Source: Saccharicrinis sp963677245
GTDB lineage: Bacteria > Bacteroidota > Bacteroidia > Bacteroidales > Marinilabiliaceae
Length of the DNA: 64,000 nt
Assembly: GCA_963677245.1 (NCBI GenBank)
Contig: OY781921.1
Location: 3,162,001 to 3,226,000, forward strand
Reading direction: 5' to 3'
The notes beneath the pieces were generated by a model, which saw only the letters and a list, made by a program, of their open reading frames with translations, had not been told where the DNA came from and did not search any database. How positions within the stretch are numbered: the first letter of the stretch is position 1; each line of letters opens with the position of its first letter. The position numbers were made by a program, and so were the translations under genes. This document shows, one piece after another, positions 54,527-63,730 of the stretch.

Positions 54527-54664
54527 AATAGAATTTGAAAGCCATAAAATTAACTAAAGGAATTATAACCAAAGGTTAAACAAGTTTAAATGTCTGGAAA
54601 GTGCCTTTATACCCTTTATTGTTAAAATAAATGAGGTATATCAATGATATATAGCCTATAATAA

Positions 54665-54777
54665 AAGGCTGAAAGCCTTGAACTTCACAACAAGGGGCAC
54701 CGCTCCTTGCCATTGACATGATGGAAATGGCAGACTGAAGGTCTGATACTTAAATAAAGTTTCAGGCTTACAGCCTG
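54665..54777. repeat. cluster of five short stem-loops (REP-like)
   Basis: Five small inverted repeats follow each other: AAGGCT/AGCCTT (54665-54679), CAAGG/CCTTG (54691-54709), GCCATT/AATGGC (54709-54731), CAGAC/GTCTG (54731-54745) and CAGGCT/AGCCTG (54763-54777). They lie in the 54527-54989 gap between the MFS gene and a lipoprotein gene. Such chains resemble repetitive extragenic palindromes. An open minus frame across it (54656-54907) is best seen as a by-product. The rest of the gap shows nothing certain. Confidence 0.55.
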
Positions 54778-54989
54778 AATATCCATTACACTTAATACTT
54801 GTGGCGATGCCTTCTAGTGTTCGAAAAAACCCTATTAATCGTAAATGACAATGCTCCATGGGAATTAATTCTCCTGTGATTGAATGTATTAAATCCTTTA
54901 ACAGCATTCCCTCTTTTTATTAATTAGTTTCAACACGCAACTCCTATTCGTAAAATCAGTCATTATTATTGAATTAATCAACATATAAA

Positions 54990-55436
54990 ATGAAAAACTT
55001 ATTCAAAATACGCTGGATTATCTTGCTGCTTCCTGTCATTGGTTTATTTGCGTGTACTTCGGAGGAATGTGATTGTGTTGAACCTCCTGTTGTCTGTAGT
55101 GATCAGGTAATGCTAAGCACCGAACTATACAACAATGGCCCCAATGACATCGTGCAAATTATAGATGCCGAAATTAAAGATGACTCCATCTACATTGAAT
55201 TCGGAGCATCCGGCTGCGATGGTTCCACCTGGGAACTTTGTCTGGTAGATGCTGAAGTAGTGATGGAATCATACCCCGAGCAACGTCTTATCCGCTTATC
55301 CTTGTATAACGAAGAATTATGCGATGCCTATTTTACCCGCAAAGTAAGCTTTGATATAAGACCAACTCAAACTCAACTCGATAAAGTCATCCTTCATCTT
55401 TCGGGATGGGATACACCTTTGCTATATGAGTACTAA
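54990..55436 (+). CDS. small cysteine-containing lipoprotein
   Basis: The 148-aa protein has a hydrophobic leader (KIRWIILLLPVIGLFAC) with lipobox LFAC and Cys22 as lipid site. A Cys-rich start to the mature part (CTSEECDCVEPPVVCSD) follows, then a beta-rich domain (DDSIYIEFGASGCDGSTWELCLVDAEVV). Six or more further cysteines suggest disulfides in the periplasm or at the surface. The family is not recognised. It faces the rubredoxin-fusion gene tail to tail across the minisatellite. Confidence 0.7.
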   Translation: MKNLFKIRWIILLLPVIGLFACTSEECDCVEPPVVCSDQVMLSTELYNNGPNDIVQIIDAEIKDDSIYIEFGASGCDGSTWELCLVDAEVVMESYPEQRLIRLSLYNEELCDAYFTRKVSFDIRPTQTQLDKVILHLSGWDTPLLYEY

Positions 55437-55531
55437 TTGGAGACATAAGACTAAAGTATAAAGACTAAAGATTTAACAAGTTGAAGGGTTAAAGTGGTAA
55501 GGTTAAAGGTTAAAAAAGTTGTTTAGCGTAA

Positions 55532-55663
<132 letters not shown>

Positions 55664-55670
55664 AAAAAAA

Positions 55671-57290
55671 CTACACGTGTTCAATGTCGGTATGATCAGC
55701 AATTTCGCTATTTACTGTGCATAAATCACCTGTATTTAATAAGTGAACATCGTTGTATCCTGCCAATCGTGCAAAATCCTTTAACTCCTGCGTACAAACA
55801 GTCAGGTAGTTTTCAATTCGCTTAGCTGATTTTTCAATGCTAAGTCTCTTTCTCAATTCAGGATCCTGTGTAGCAATTCCCACCGGACATTTACCGGTAT
55901 GACAAACCCTGTATTGCTGACATCCACCTGCAATCATGGCTGCTGTAGCAATAGCCACGGCATCTGCACCTAAAGCCAGTGCTTTGGCCATATCCGATGA
56001 CACTCTTAAACCTCCGGTAATGATTAGACTAATGTTTGACTTGTGTTCATCTAAGAAATTACGCGCCCGGCTTAATGCAAATAAAGTAGGAACCGAAGTC
56101 GCATCCTTGATATATTTTGGAGCAGATCCAGTTGCTCCTCCTCTACCATCGATGGTGATGAAATCCGGGTTGGCAAACAAAACCACCTCTAAATCATCTT
56201 CAATATTTCCGGCTGCGAGCTTAACGCCAATCGGTTTCCCATTCGACTTTTCCCGAAGCCAATCAACTTTTGCCTTTAAATCTTCTTTGGAGCGAATATC
56301 TTTAAACGCGGCTGGACTGTGAATATGCTTTCCTTCTTCCTTTCCTCTTACAGCAGCAATTTCTTTGGTCACCTTGTTTCCTGGTAAATGACCACCCATC
56401 CCAGGCTTGGCACTCTGTCCTATTTTTATTTCAATCGCATCTACCTGTTTAAGCAAATCATCACTTAAACTATACTCATTTGGTACATACTCATAAATAT
56501 ATTTATAAGCGTTATCTTTCTCATCCTGTAAAACACCCCCTTCTCCGGAGCAAATCACCGTATTCACTGCGGCACTTCCTTTGGCCATCGCCGTTTTTAT
56601 TTCTGCCGACAAGGCACCAAACGACATATGACTAATATAAATAGGTGTATCAATAATTAAAGGCTGTTTGGCATGAGGCCCAATAACCGTTTTTGTACTT
56701 ACATCAACCGACTTATCTAAAGGTATTTTGGACAACTGCGCACCTTTTATCAACACATCATCCCACGAAATAACCGGTAATTTGGTAGCCATGGGTTCAG
56801 TTAATGAATCACCGCTTTGCGCCATGGCTTGTATATCGCTCAAATACTTTTCGTTTGGATCTGATGATTTCTTCCATTTTCCCAAATATTCACCTTCCTC
56901 TTCCTGAACAACCTGTTTTTCAGGAGTTGATTCCTCTTCACTTTCATCCAGCTTATCGAAAAAGGAGGTGTCTGATCCACAGACCGGACAAGTCCAGTCA
57001 TCAGGCAAGTCATCCCATTTTATATCTTCCGAATTTTCATCATATAAATAACCACAGGCCAAACATTTATAAATATCTCCTGTGTCTTCTTTGCTTTTAT
57101 TTACAGTAGGTTCAGATCTAGTTCCAATCTGTCTGGGTTCATTATTTTCTTCTGCAGAACCAGGCGCAAAGGCCATTTTATCAGCTCCACACATCGGGCA
57201 AATCCAATCATCGGGAAGACTTTCCCATTTGTTTCCTTCTTGGTGATCATCATACTCATGATCACAAATAGAACATGTGTAAGTAGGCAT
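55671..57290 (-). CDS. double-rubredoxin / glutamate-synthase-like FMN domain fusion
   Basis: The 539-aa protein starts with two rubredoxin domains: YTCSICDHEYDD...WICPMCGADK (residues 3-40) and YKCLACGYLYDE...WTCPVCGSDT (about 75-110), each with two CxxC pairs for one iron. After an acidic linker comes a full Glu_synthase FMN domain (PIYISHMSFGALSAEIKTA, GEGGVLQDE, KIGQSAKPGMGGHLPGNKVT, ITIDGRGGATGSAP). The [3Fe-4S] site CQQYRVCHTGKCPVG follows. The glutaminase domain of GltB is missing. It probably acts as an FMN oxidoreductase fed by rubredoxin electrons; the substrate is unknown. The N-terminus is confirmed by the first rubredoxin beginning at residue 2. Confidence 0.85.
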   Translation of the reverse strand: MPTYTCSICDHEYDDHQEGNKWESLPDDWICPMCGADKMAFAPGSAEENNEPRQIGTRSEPTVNKSKEDTGDIYKCLACGYLYDENSEDIKWDDLPDDWTCPVCGSDTSFFDKLDESEEESTPEKQVVQEEEGEYLGKWKKSSDPNEKYLSDIQAMAQSGDSLTEPMATKLPVISWDDVLIKGAQLSKIPLDKSVDVSTKTVIGPHAKQPLIIDTPIYISHMSFGALSAEIKTAMAKGSAAVNTVICSGEGGVLQDEKDNAYKYIYEYVPNEYSLSDDLLKQVDAIEIKIGQSAKPGMGGHLPGNKVTKEIAAVRGKEEGKHIHSPAAFKDIRSKEDLKAKVDWLREKSNGKPIGVKLAAGNIEDDLEVVLFANPDFITIDGRGGATGSAPKYIKDATSVPTLFALSRARNFLDEHKSNISLIITGGLRVSSDMAKALALGADAVAIATAAMIAGGCQQYRVCHTGKCPVGIATQDPELRKRLSIEKSAKRIENYLTVCTQELKDFARLAGYNDVHLLNTGDLCTVNSEIADHTDIEHV

Positions 57291-57381
57291 ATATAAGTTT
57301 GTTTTTTACTTTCTGGCTGCGAAATATACGAAATAATAAGCGTGGATAGAATCTAGATTAGAAGGCCTTAGGCATCATCAG

Positions 57382-57559
57382 GTTAAACCCGCAATATGCA
57401 TTAGGAAATCTATTACGCATCAAAATTACTTCAAAACAAGTCACTTCATTGCTTCACTTCAACTCACCAGAACAGTGCTATGCTTCGTTTCAGTAAAGCC
57501 TTGTTTTATTGCAATTTTAATGCTCACAACGAAGTGCTAATACATAATGCGGGTTAAAC
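57382..57559. repeat. MITE-like imperfect inverted repeat
   Basis: Arms of about 75 bp flank a loop of about 60 nt. The outer match is GTTAAACCCGCAATATGC (57382-) against GTTTAACCCGCATTATGT (reverse of the right end, to 57559). The inner match is GCATCAAAATTACTTCAAAA (from 57417) against GCATTAAAATTGCAATAAAA (reverse of 57500-57523). The gaps between blocks are 12 and 13 bp. It contains no gene. It occupies most of the 57291-57641 spacer, whose remainder holds nothing recognised. Confidence 0.65.
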
Positions 57560-57641
57560 TTACGTTAATATAGCATGCCCCGTTAAATAAAAACATTAAA
57601 TTTGGGGTCTTTAATATTTTTAGATACCGGATTACTACTTT

Positions 57642-58616
57642 ATGACATCATCGAGTAATATTAAACGCCCCATAAAAACTGAGATGGAACGCTTTGAGCC
57701 CTTCTTCAGTGAGCAGCTCAAATCTAAAATTCCATTGCTCGGGATTATTACCAATTACATTTTACGCCGTAAAGGGAAGCAGATGAGACCAATGCTGGTT
57801 TTTCTATCGGCCAAACTAACCGGTACTATTTCTGAATCATCATATGTAGCGGCTACATTAATTGAATTATTACACACGGCCACTTTAATTCATGATGATG
57901 TAGTTGATGAAACTTACCAACGACGGGGTTTTTTCTCTATCAATGCCTTATGGAAATCTAAAATTGCGGTTTTAGTAGGTGATTATTTTTTATCACGAGG
58001 TTTAATGCTAGCGCTGGACACCAACCAAATAGGTGTGCTAAAAGTAGTTTCTGAAGCGGTAAAAGAAATGAGTGAGGGAGAGCTACTGCAAATAGAGAAA
58101 AGTCGCAAACTGGATATCACCGAAGAAGTTTACTACGAGATCATAACCAAGAAAACAGCTACTTTAATTGCTGCATGTACCACTGCTGGAGCTTTTTCGG
58201 TAGAAGCCGGAGACGAAAAAGTTGGCCTGATGAAAGAGTTCGGCACCTATCTGGGTATTGCGTTTCAGATTAAAGACGATTTATTTGATTATGAAAAAAC
58301 CGGCTTAATCGGCAAACCAACAGGTAACGACATCCGTGAAAAGAAAATGACACTTCCGCTGATTTATGTGCTGAATAACTGCGATCCCAAAGAACGTAAA
58401 CGTGTGTTGTCCACCATTCGTCGTCATCATAAAAACGATAAAAAAGTAGCCGAAGTCATAGAGTTCGTTCGCCAAAATGGTGGTATCGAATATACCTACA
58501 ATAAAATGATCGAATACAAAAACAAAGCATTGGAAGTGCTCGATCAATTTGAGGATTCCGAAGCCAAACAATCTCTAAAAGATCTCGTTGTTTATACAAC
58601 AGAACGTAAAAAATAA
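57642..58616 (+). CDS. polyprenyl (all-trans) diphosphate synthase family protein
   Basis: The 324-aa protein shows KQMRPMLVFLSAKL, the first Asp-rich motif LIHDDVVDETYQRRG (near residue 85) and the second QIKDDLFDYEKTGLIGKPTGNDIREKKMTLPLIYVL (near 210), with GELLQIE between. These define trans-isoprenyl diphosphate synthases, and the lack of a bulky residue before the first Asp motif suits a long-chain product. A quinone side chain (octaprenyl or similar) is therefore likely. It is 102 bp upstream of polA on the same strand, with a small repeat between. Confidence 0.9.
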   Translation: MTSSSNIKRPIKTEMERFEPFFSEQLKSKIPLLGIITNYILRRKGKQMRPMLVFLSAKLTGTISESSYVAATLIELLHTATLIHDDVVDETYQRRGFFSINALWKSKIAVLVGDYFLSRGLMLALDTNQIGVLKVVSEAVKEMSEGELLQIEKSRKLDITEEVYYEIITKKTATLIAACTTAGAFSVEAGDEKVGLMKEFGTYLGIAFQIKDDLFDYEKTGLIGKPTGNDIREKKMTLPLIYVLNNCDPKERKRVLSTIRRHHKNDKKVAEVIEFVRQNGGIEYTYNKMIEYKNKALEVLDQFEDSEAKQSLKDLVVYTTERKK

Positions 58617-58621
58617 ATTTT

Positions 58622-58714
58622 AGACATAAGTATAAAGACAAAAGATAAAAGAAATTAAAAGGCCATTTTAGACTGGTAACATCTTTATACTTATATCTTA
58701 ATACTTTATACTAA
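58622..58714. repeat. short copy of the GACATAAG / TTTATAC element
   Basis: Between the polyprenyl synthase gene and polA, GACATAAGTATAAAGACAAA is followed 43 bp on by the inverse TCTTTATACTTAT and a further ACTTTATACT. ATAAGTATAAAGA (58626-58638) and TCTTTATACTTAT (58682-58694) form a perfect 13-bp inverted repeat. The layout matches the locus at 55443-55663 but with about two heptamer units, not nineteen. Confidence 0.65.
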
Positions 58715-58718
58715 TAAC

Positions 58719-61493
58719 ATGTCAGACACAAAAAGATTATTCTTACTGGATGCCTACGCATTAATATATCGTGCTTACTACGCGTTTATCCGAGCACCCC
58801 GAATCAATTCAAAAAAACTAAACACCTCTGCCATTTTTGGCTTTACCAACTCTCTGCTAGAGGTATTGCAAAAAGAAAAGCCTTCGCATTTGGCCGTTGC
58901 TTTTGACCCTGCCGGTCCTACTTTCAGGCATGAAATGTACGAACCTTATAAAGCGCAACGCGAAGCCACTCCTGAAGATATTAAACTGGCTGTGCCTTAC
59001 ATCAAGCAATTATTGGAGGCTTTAAATATTCCAATTTTAGAAGTGATGGGTTATGAAGCAGATGATGTTATCGGAACTGTATCGCATAAAGCCGAAAAAG
59101 AAGGTTTTGAAGTTTTTATGATGACACCGGATAAGGATTATGCCCAATTGGTGACAGATAAGGTGAAAATGTATAAACCACGTAGTAAAGGTGGTGGCAT
59201 GGATGTGCTGGGAATTCCGGAAGTGCAGGAAAAATTTGCCATTGAAACACCTATTCAGGTGATTGATATTCTGGCTCTGATGGGTGATGCATCTGATAAT
59301 ATTCCAGGCTGTCCGGGCATTGGTGAAAAAGGAGCTAAGGATATTATTGGCAAATACCAGAGCATTAACGGTATTTACGAACATATTGATGAGTTTAAAG
59401 GAAAAAGAAAAGAAAATCTGGTCAATTTTAAGGAGCAGGTAGATTTATCTTATACATTGGCCACTATTAAACTGGATGTACCTATTGATTTTAATGAAGA
59501 AGCTTTAAAAGTTTCCGATGTAAATAAAGATAAACTCATTCCTTTACTTGAGGAGTTGGAGTTTAAAAGTATGATGCCTCGCTTTGGTTTTGAAACGGCC
59601 CCAACACAGGCAGCTCCAGCTCAAGGCGATCTTTTTGGACAACCTCAGGTTGCGGAAGAAACTACTTTTGTTTCCTCCATGAAAACCATAAAAGAAGTGG
59701 AGCATCAATACCACCTGGTAAATAATGAACAAGCCTATTCTTCCTTAGCTGCTGAATTAAGTGTGCAAAAAGAATATTGTTTTGATACGGAGACAACCGG
59801 TCTGGATACAGAAATAGCTGAATTAGTAGGCATTTCATTTTCATGGAAAAAAGGCGAAGCGTATTATGTACCTATTCCTGAAGACAGAAAAGAAGCTACC
59901 GAATTGATACATCGATTTAAACTAGTTTTAGAGGATGAAAACATTCTGAAGATCGGTCAGAATTTAAAATATGATATCCTGATTTTAAAAAACTATGACA
60001 TTCATGTAAAAGGTAAAATTTTTGATACCATGGTGGCGCACCATTTAGCCTTGCCCGGATTGAAAAACAGCATGGATTTTATGGCTGAAACGTATCTTGG
60101 ATATTCTCCGGTAAAGTTAGAATCATTGATTGGTAAGAAAGGAAAAAACCAATTGAGTTTCCGTCAAATTGAGCTCGAACAAGCCAAAGAATATGCAGCA
60201 GAAGATGCTGATATTACGTTGCAGTTAAAAGAATTTTTGGAGCCCAAAGTAAAAGAAGCAGGATTAGAAAAACTGTTTTATGAAACAGAAATGCCATTGC
60301 TATTGGTATTAGCTGCAATGGAATCAACTGGTGTTAAATTGGACGTGGATGAACTACACCAATTCGCAGAACAATTAAAGGAACGTATTGAAGTACTGGA
60401 AAAAGAGATTCTGAAAATGGCCGGTGTTGAATTTAATGTTTCCAGTCCGAAGCAAGTGGGAGAAGTGCTTTTTGAAAAGCTTCAACTTGATCCTAAGGCT
60501 AAAAAAACAAAGAGTGGTCAGTACAGTACCAACGAAGAAACCCTAAATAAACTAAAAGGCAAACACGAGATAATAGATAAAATCCTGGATTATAGGGGAT
60601 TGAAAAAGCTGTTGAACACCTACGTAGAAGCCTTGCCATTATTGGTCAATGAAAAAACAGGCAGAATTCATACCACCTATAACCAGGCTATGGTTGTCAC
60701 CGGACGTTTAAGCAGTGTAAATCCTAACCTTCAGAATATTCCTATCAGAGATGAAGAAGGCCGGGAAATTAGAAAAGCCTTTATTGCCAGCGATAAAGAT
60801 CATGTATTTTTATCTGCTGACTACTCACAGGTTGAGTTACGATTAATGGCTCATTTGAGTCAGGATAAACACCTGGTAGAAGCATTTAATAAAGGAGAAG
60901 ATATTCATGCTGCCACAGCTGCCAAAATATTTAAGGTGCCTTTGGAGGAGGTAACGAGCGATATGCGCCGTAAAGCCAAAACAGCCAACTTTGGAATTAT
61001 TTATGGTATTTCAGCCTTTGGATTAGCCGAACGTTTAAATATTTCGCGAAAAGAAGCTAAGCAACTGATTGACGACTACTTTGAAAATTTCCCGGATGTA
61101 AAAGCTTACATGGATAAAAGTATTGAAGTGGCTCGTGATAAGGGATTTGTGGAAACCGTATTTGGGCGAAAAAGAAATTTACCTGATATCAATTCCAGAA
61201 ATGGTGTGGTACGTGGTATGGCAGAACGAAATGCCATTAATGCCCCTATTCAGGGAACTGCTGCTGATATTATTAAAATGGCTATGGTCTCGATTCAGTC
61301 CGAGCTGCAAAAACAAGGTCTTCAATCCAAGATGATTTTACAGGTACATGATGAATTGAACTTTGATGTACTCCAGTCAGAATTAGATCAGGTCAAAGAA
61401 ATTGTAAAAACAGGTATGGAACAAGCCTGTAAATTGTCAGTACCATTATCGGTTGATATGGGTGTTGGTCAAAACTGGCACGAAGCGCATTAA
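58719..61493 (+). CDS. polA: DNA polymerase I
   Basis: Full length at 924 aa, with three domains. The 5'-nuclease (residues 1-290) has LFLLDAYALIYRAYYAF, AVAFDPAGPTFRHEMY and LMGDASDNIPGCPGIGEKGA. A 3'-5' exonuclease domain has FDTETTGLD (near 355), ILKIGQNLKYD and AAEDADITLQL, so the proofreading acidic residues look intact. The polymerase domain has VVTGRLSSVNPNLQNIPIR, DYSQVELRLMAHLS, RRKAKTANFGIIYG (O helix) and LQVHDELNFDV. It fills gaps and removes primers in replication and repair. It ends at a long hairpin. Confidence 0.97.
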   Translation: MSDTKRLFLLDAYALIYRAYYAFIRAPRINSKKLNTSAIFGFTNSLLEVLQKEKPSHLAVAFDPAGPTFRHEMYEPYKAQREATPEDIKLAVPYIKQLLEALNIPILEVMGYEADDVIGTVSHKAEKEGFEVFMMTPDKDYAQLVTDKVKMYKPRSKGGGMDVLGIPEVQEKFAIETPIQVIDILALMGDASDNIPGCPGIGEKGAKDIIGKYQSINGIYEHIDEFKGKRKENLVNFKEQVDLSYTLATIKLDVPIDFNEEALKVSDVNKDKLIPLLEELEFKSMMPRFGFETAPTQAAPAQGDLFGQPQVAEETTFVSSMKTIKEVEHQYHLVNNEQAYSSLAAELSVQKEYCFDTETTGLDTEIAELVGISFSWKKGEAYYVPIPEDRKEATELIHRFKLVLEDENILKIGQNLKYDILILKNYDIHVKGKIFDTMVAHHLALPGLKNSMDFMAETYLGYSPVKLESLIGKKGKNQLSFRQIELEQAKEYAAEDADITLQLKEFLEPKVKEAGLEKLFYETEMPLLLVLAAMESTGVKLDVDELHQFAEQLKERIEVLEKEILKMAGVEFNVSSPKQVGEVLFEKLQLDPKAKKTKSGQYSTNEETLNKLKGKHEIIDKILDYRGLKKLLNTYVEALPLLVNEKTGRIHTTYNQAMVVTGRLSSVNPNLQNIPIRDEEGREIRKAFIASDKDHVFLSADYSQVELRLMAHLSQDKHLVEAFNKGEDIHAATAAKIFKVPLEEVTSDMRRKAKTANFGIIYGISAFGLAERLNISRKEAKQLIDDYFENFPDVKAYMDKSIEVARDKGFVETVFGRKRNLPDINSRNGVVRGMAERNAINAPIQGTAADIIKMAMVSIQSELQKQGLQSKMILQVHDELNFDVLQSELDQVKEIVKTGMEQACKLSVPLSVDMGVGQNWHEAH

Positions 61494-61513
61494 TACAAAA
61501 AGAGATATTTATT

Positions 61514-61557
61514 AAAAGGTCATTTTCTTCAAAAAAATCAGAAGAAAATGACCTTTT
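61514..61557 (+). terminator. long hairpin after polA
   Basis: AAAAGGTCATTTTCTTC pairs over 17 bp with GAAGAAAATGACCTTTT around a 10-nt loop. The T run is short, but the stem itself ends in Ts, so termination on either strand is plausible. Confidence 0.75.
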
Positions 61558-61817
61558 AACTTATCCTTGATTAGTAATTTTTCTATCGCTAAACAAAGTA
61601 TTTTAATTTCAGAAAGGTTGAAAAAATGACATTAATTGAATAATTCGTACGTTTAATACAGGCTAAAAAAATCTATTTTTATCTCCGTAAATAAGTATTT
61701 CAATTAATAAGTGTCTAGCATCACTAAATCAATATGTATTTTTTTGTTATTATTTGTTGATTTTTGTAATATCGCTTCTTTGCAACACAAACCATTCTTT
61801 AAAAAACCTATTCATTC
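61558..61817. other. spacer before the ECF sigma gene
   Basis: AT-rich region expected to hold the promoter of the sigma gene. I cannot find a full TTG-N19-TAnnTTTG match; a CTTCTTTG just before the ATG is only partial. Nothing else is recognised. Confidence 0.35.
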
Positions 61818-62396
61818 ATGAACAAATACCATACAGACAATGATTTAGTTGATCAAATTATACATGATAATAGTTTAGCCTTCGATAAATTATTTGAAAA
61901 GTATGCACATAAATTATATGGTTTTGCTCTTCGATACCTAAAATCAGAAAATGATGCAGAAGAGTTAGTTCATAATGTATTTGTAAAAATATGGGAAAAA
62001 AGAAAAGAGTTGAAGCACGAAAGTTCCATTAAGTCATTTCTTTTTACTGTCACTTATAATGATATACTCAAACAATTCAGAAAAAGGAATTACCATCGCT
62101 TATTTGTAAATGAAACATTAAGTGATCCCAGCTTTAAAGACAATAGTGATGAAAGAATAGAATATGCATCCGTGCTGGAATATGTAGACGAATTAATTGA
62201 GAAACTACCCGAGAAAAGAAAACTAATCTTTATTAAAAGCCGAAAGGAAGGCAAATCAAGCAAAGAAATTGCCAAAGAGCTTAACATGTCTCCGGGTTCT
62301 ATCGATAACCATATTTCTGAAGCTATTCAGTATTTAAAAACCAACCTTAAAAAGGAATCTCTGGCAGTTGCTTTATTTATAGCGTTGTTTATCTAG
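61818..62396 (+). CDS. ECF RNA polymerase sigma-70 factor
   Basis: The 192-aa protein has sigma region 2 (FDKLFEKYAHKLYGFALRYLKSENDAEELVHNVFVKIWEKR) and sigma region 4 (LPEKRKLIFIKSRKEGKSSKEIAKELNMSPGSIDNHISEAIQYLK). It resembles the large Bacteroides family 1 of ECF factors. It is followed by a FecR anti-sigma gene and a SusC-type receptor with an STN domain, the standard three-part surface-signalling order. When the receptor binds its glycan the FecR protein should release this factor to switch on the locus. That scheme is known for the family and inferred here. Confidence 0.93.
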   Translation: MNKYHTDNDLVDQIIHDNSLAFDKLFEKYAHKLYGFALRYLKSENDAEELVHNVFVKIWEKRKELKHESSIKSFLFTVTYNDILKQFRKRNYHRLFVNETLSDPSFKDNSDERIEYASVLEYVDELIEKLPEKRKLIFIKSRKEGKSSKEIAKELNMSPGSIDNHISEAIQYLKTNLKKESLAVALFIALFI

Positions 62397-62540
62397 TCCC
62401 TGTTGTATTCAATTGTTTTTATGACTCTTACGACTCCCACTTGTACTTTTTGTAAAAAAATATTAAGATATCTCATGAGATTTTAATCTCCCGTGGATAT
62501 TACTATTAACGTGCAACCTTTTGTTGTTTCAATATTCATC

Positions 62541-63587
62541 ATGACAAAAAAAATTAATACCAATATTATTGACCAATATTTGGCTGAAAACAGTAATTCT
62601 ACACATACAAGTTATGTAGAGGAATGTATGGCTAAACATGGAGAATCACCTGAATTAAAAGGCTATATTCAAAAGGACTGGACTAATTATCTGAATTCGG
62701 AACATCCTGAACAGAAAGCTACTTTATCGCATGTTTTAAATAAGGTTCATCATACTATCCGATCAAACGAAACACAAAAACGACAATTGTTTTCGCATAA
62801 AATATTGAAATGGTACTCTTCTGCTGCAGCCGTTTTACTAATTCCACTTCTTGTTGCAGGATCTTTATTTTTATTCAACAACATAACATTAAATGAAGTT
62901 GCTTCTAACGATTCAATCATTACCGTTTCGTGTCCAATGGGTGGAAAAATGGCTTTTTCACTTCCTGATGGATCAAAAGGAATGTTGAACAGTGGTTCTC
63001 TGTTGGAGTATCAAATACCGTTTAAAGAACGAAATGTAAAAGTATCAGGAGAAGTTTATTTTGATGTTTTTCATGATAAGAGCCATCCTTTTACTGTAGA
63101 AAATCAAAATAGTAAAGTTACCGTTTTGGGTACCTCATTTAATCTTAAATCTTACCCGGAGGAAGGGTTAACGGAAATTGTGTTAGTTGAAGGGAAAGTA
63201 AAGTGTATTGTGCCTGGAAACGGCAATGAAGTTACTTTGGAACCCAACGATAGGGTTATAGTACATTCCAACAATAAAGTTACTAAAACCAAAGTGGACG
63301 CTCAAAATTATACCGCCTGGAAAGACGGTAAACTTATTTTTAGAGGTGATTCCATGAAAGAGGCCATAAGTAAATTATCTCGATGGTATAATGTTGATAT
63401 TACTGTAGCTGATAAAGAGATAGAACAATATTCATTTAGAGGTACTTTTATTGATGATACCTTGGATGAGGTTTTAAAGCTTTTAAAACTAACCTCTCCT
63501 ATTGACTACAAAATTTTACAAAGACATAAGTTAAATGATGGCAGCTGGTCACAACGAAAAGTGATCTTATATAAACGAAAGATATAG
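62541..63587 (+). CDS. FecR-family anti-sigma protein
   Basis: With the ATG at 62541 (MTKKINTNIIDQYLAENS) the protein has 348 aa. The upstream start at 62493 adds an unlikely leader. An N-terminal cytoplasmic part is followed by one membrane helix (AAAVLLIPLLVAGSLFLF, about residues 93-110). The FecR domain (GGKMAFSLPDGSKGMLNSGSLLEYQ...VTVLGTSFNLKSY) and a C-terminal DUF4974-type domain (MKEAISKLSRWYNVDITVADKEIEQYSFRGTF) follow. It holds the ECF sigma at the inner membrane and contacts the STN domain of the receptor. The gene follows the sigma gene by 144 bp. Confidence 0.93.
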   Translation: MTKKINTNIIDQYLAENSNSTHTSYVEECMAKHGESPELKGYIQKDWTNYLNSEHPEQKATLSHVLNKVHHTIRSNETQKRQLFSHKILKWYSSAAAVLLIPLLVAGSLFLFNNITLNEVASNDSIITVSCPMGGKMAFSLPDGSKGMLNSGSLLEYQIPFKERNVKVSGEVYFDVFHDKSHPFTVENQNSKVTVLGTSFNLKSYPEEGLTEIVLVEGKVKCIVPGNGNEVTLEPNDRVIVHSNNKVTKTKVDAQNYTAWKDGKLIFRGDSMKEAISKLSRWYNVDITVADKEIEQYSFRGTFIDDTLDEVLKLLKLTSPIDYKILQRHKLNDGSWSQRKVILYKRKI

Positions 63588-63662
63588 AATACCTTAAAAC
63601 TAATTTCTACAAAATCTACAACAATGAAAATATTCCACATACCTCCATAATAAAAACAAAAA

Positions 63663-63688
63663 CAGGGATCCGCGCCAACGAATCCCTG
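63663..63688. other. hairpin in the leader of the SusC gene
   Basis: CAGGGAT (63663-63669) pairs with ATCCCTG (63682-63688), about 40 bp before the SusC-type start. An A-rich stretch separates it from a later T run, so it is not a clear terminator; it might partly lower readthrough. Confidence 0.35.
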
Positions 63689-63730
63689 AAAAAACTAATT
63701 TTTTATTAACTCTATTAACATTTCAAATTT

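Noticed and set aside
54656..54907. An 83-codon minus frame between MFS and lipoprotein genes
   Set aside because: It is laid over the chain of short palindromes, which alone would give its odd composition.
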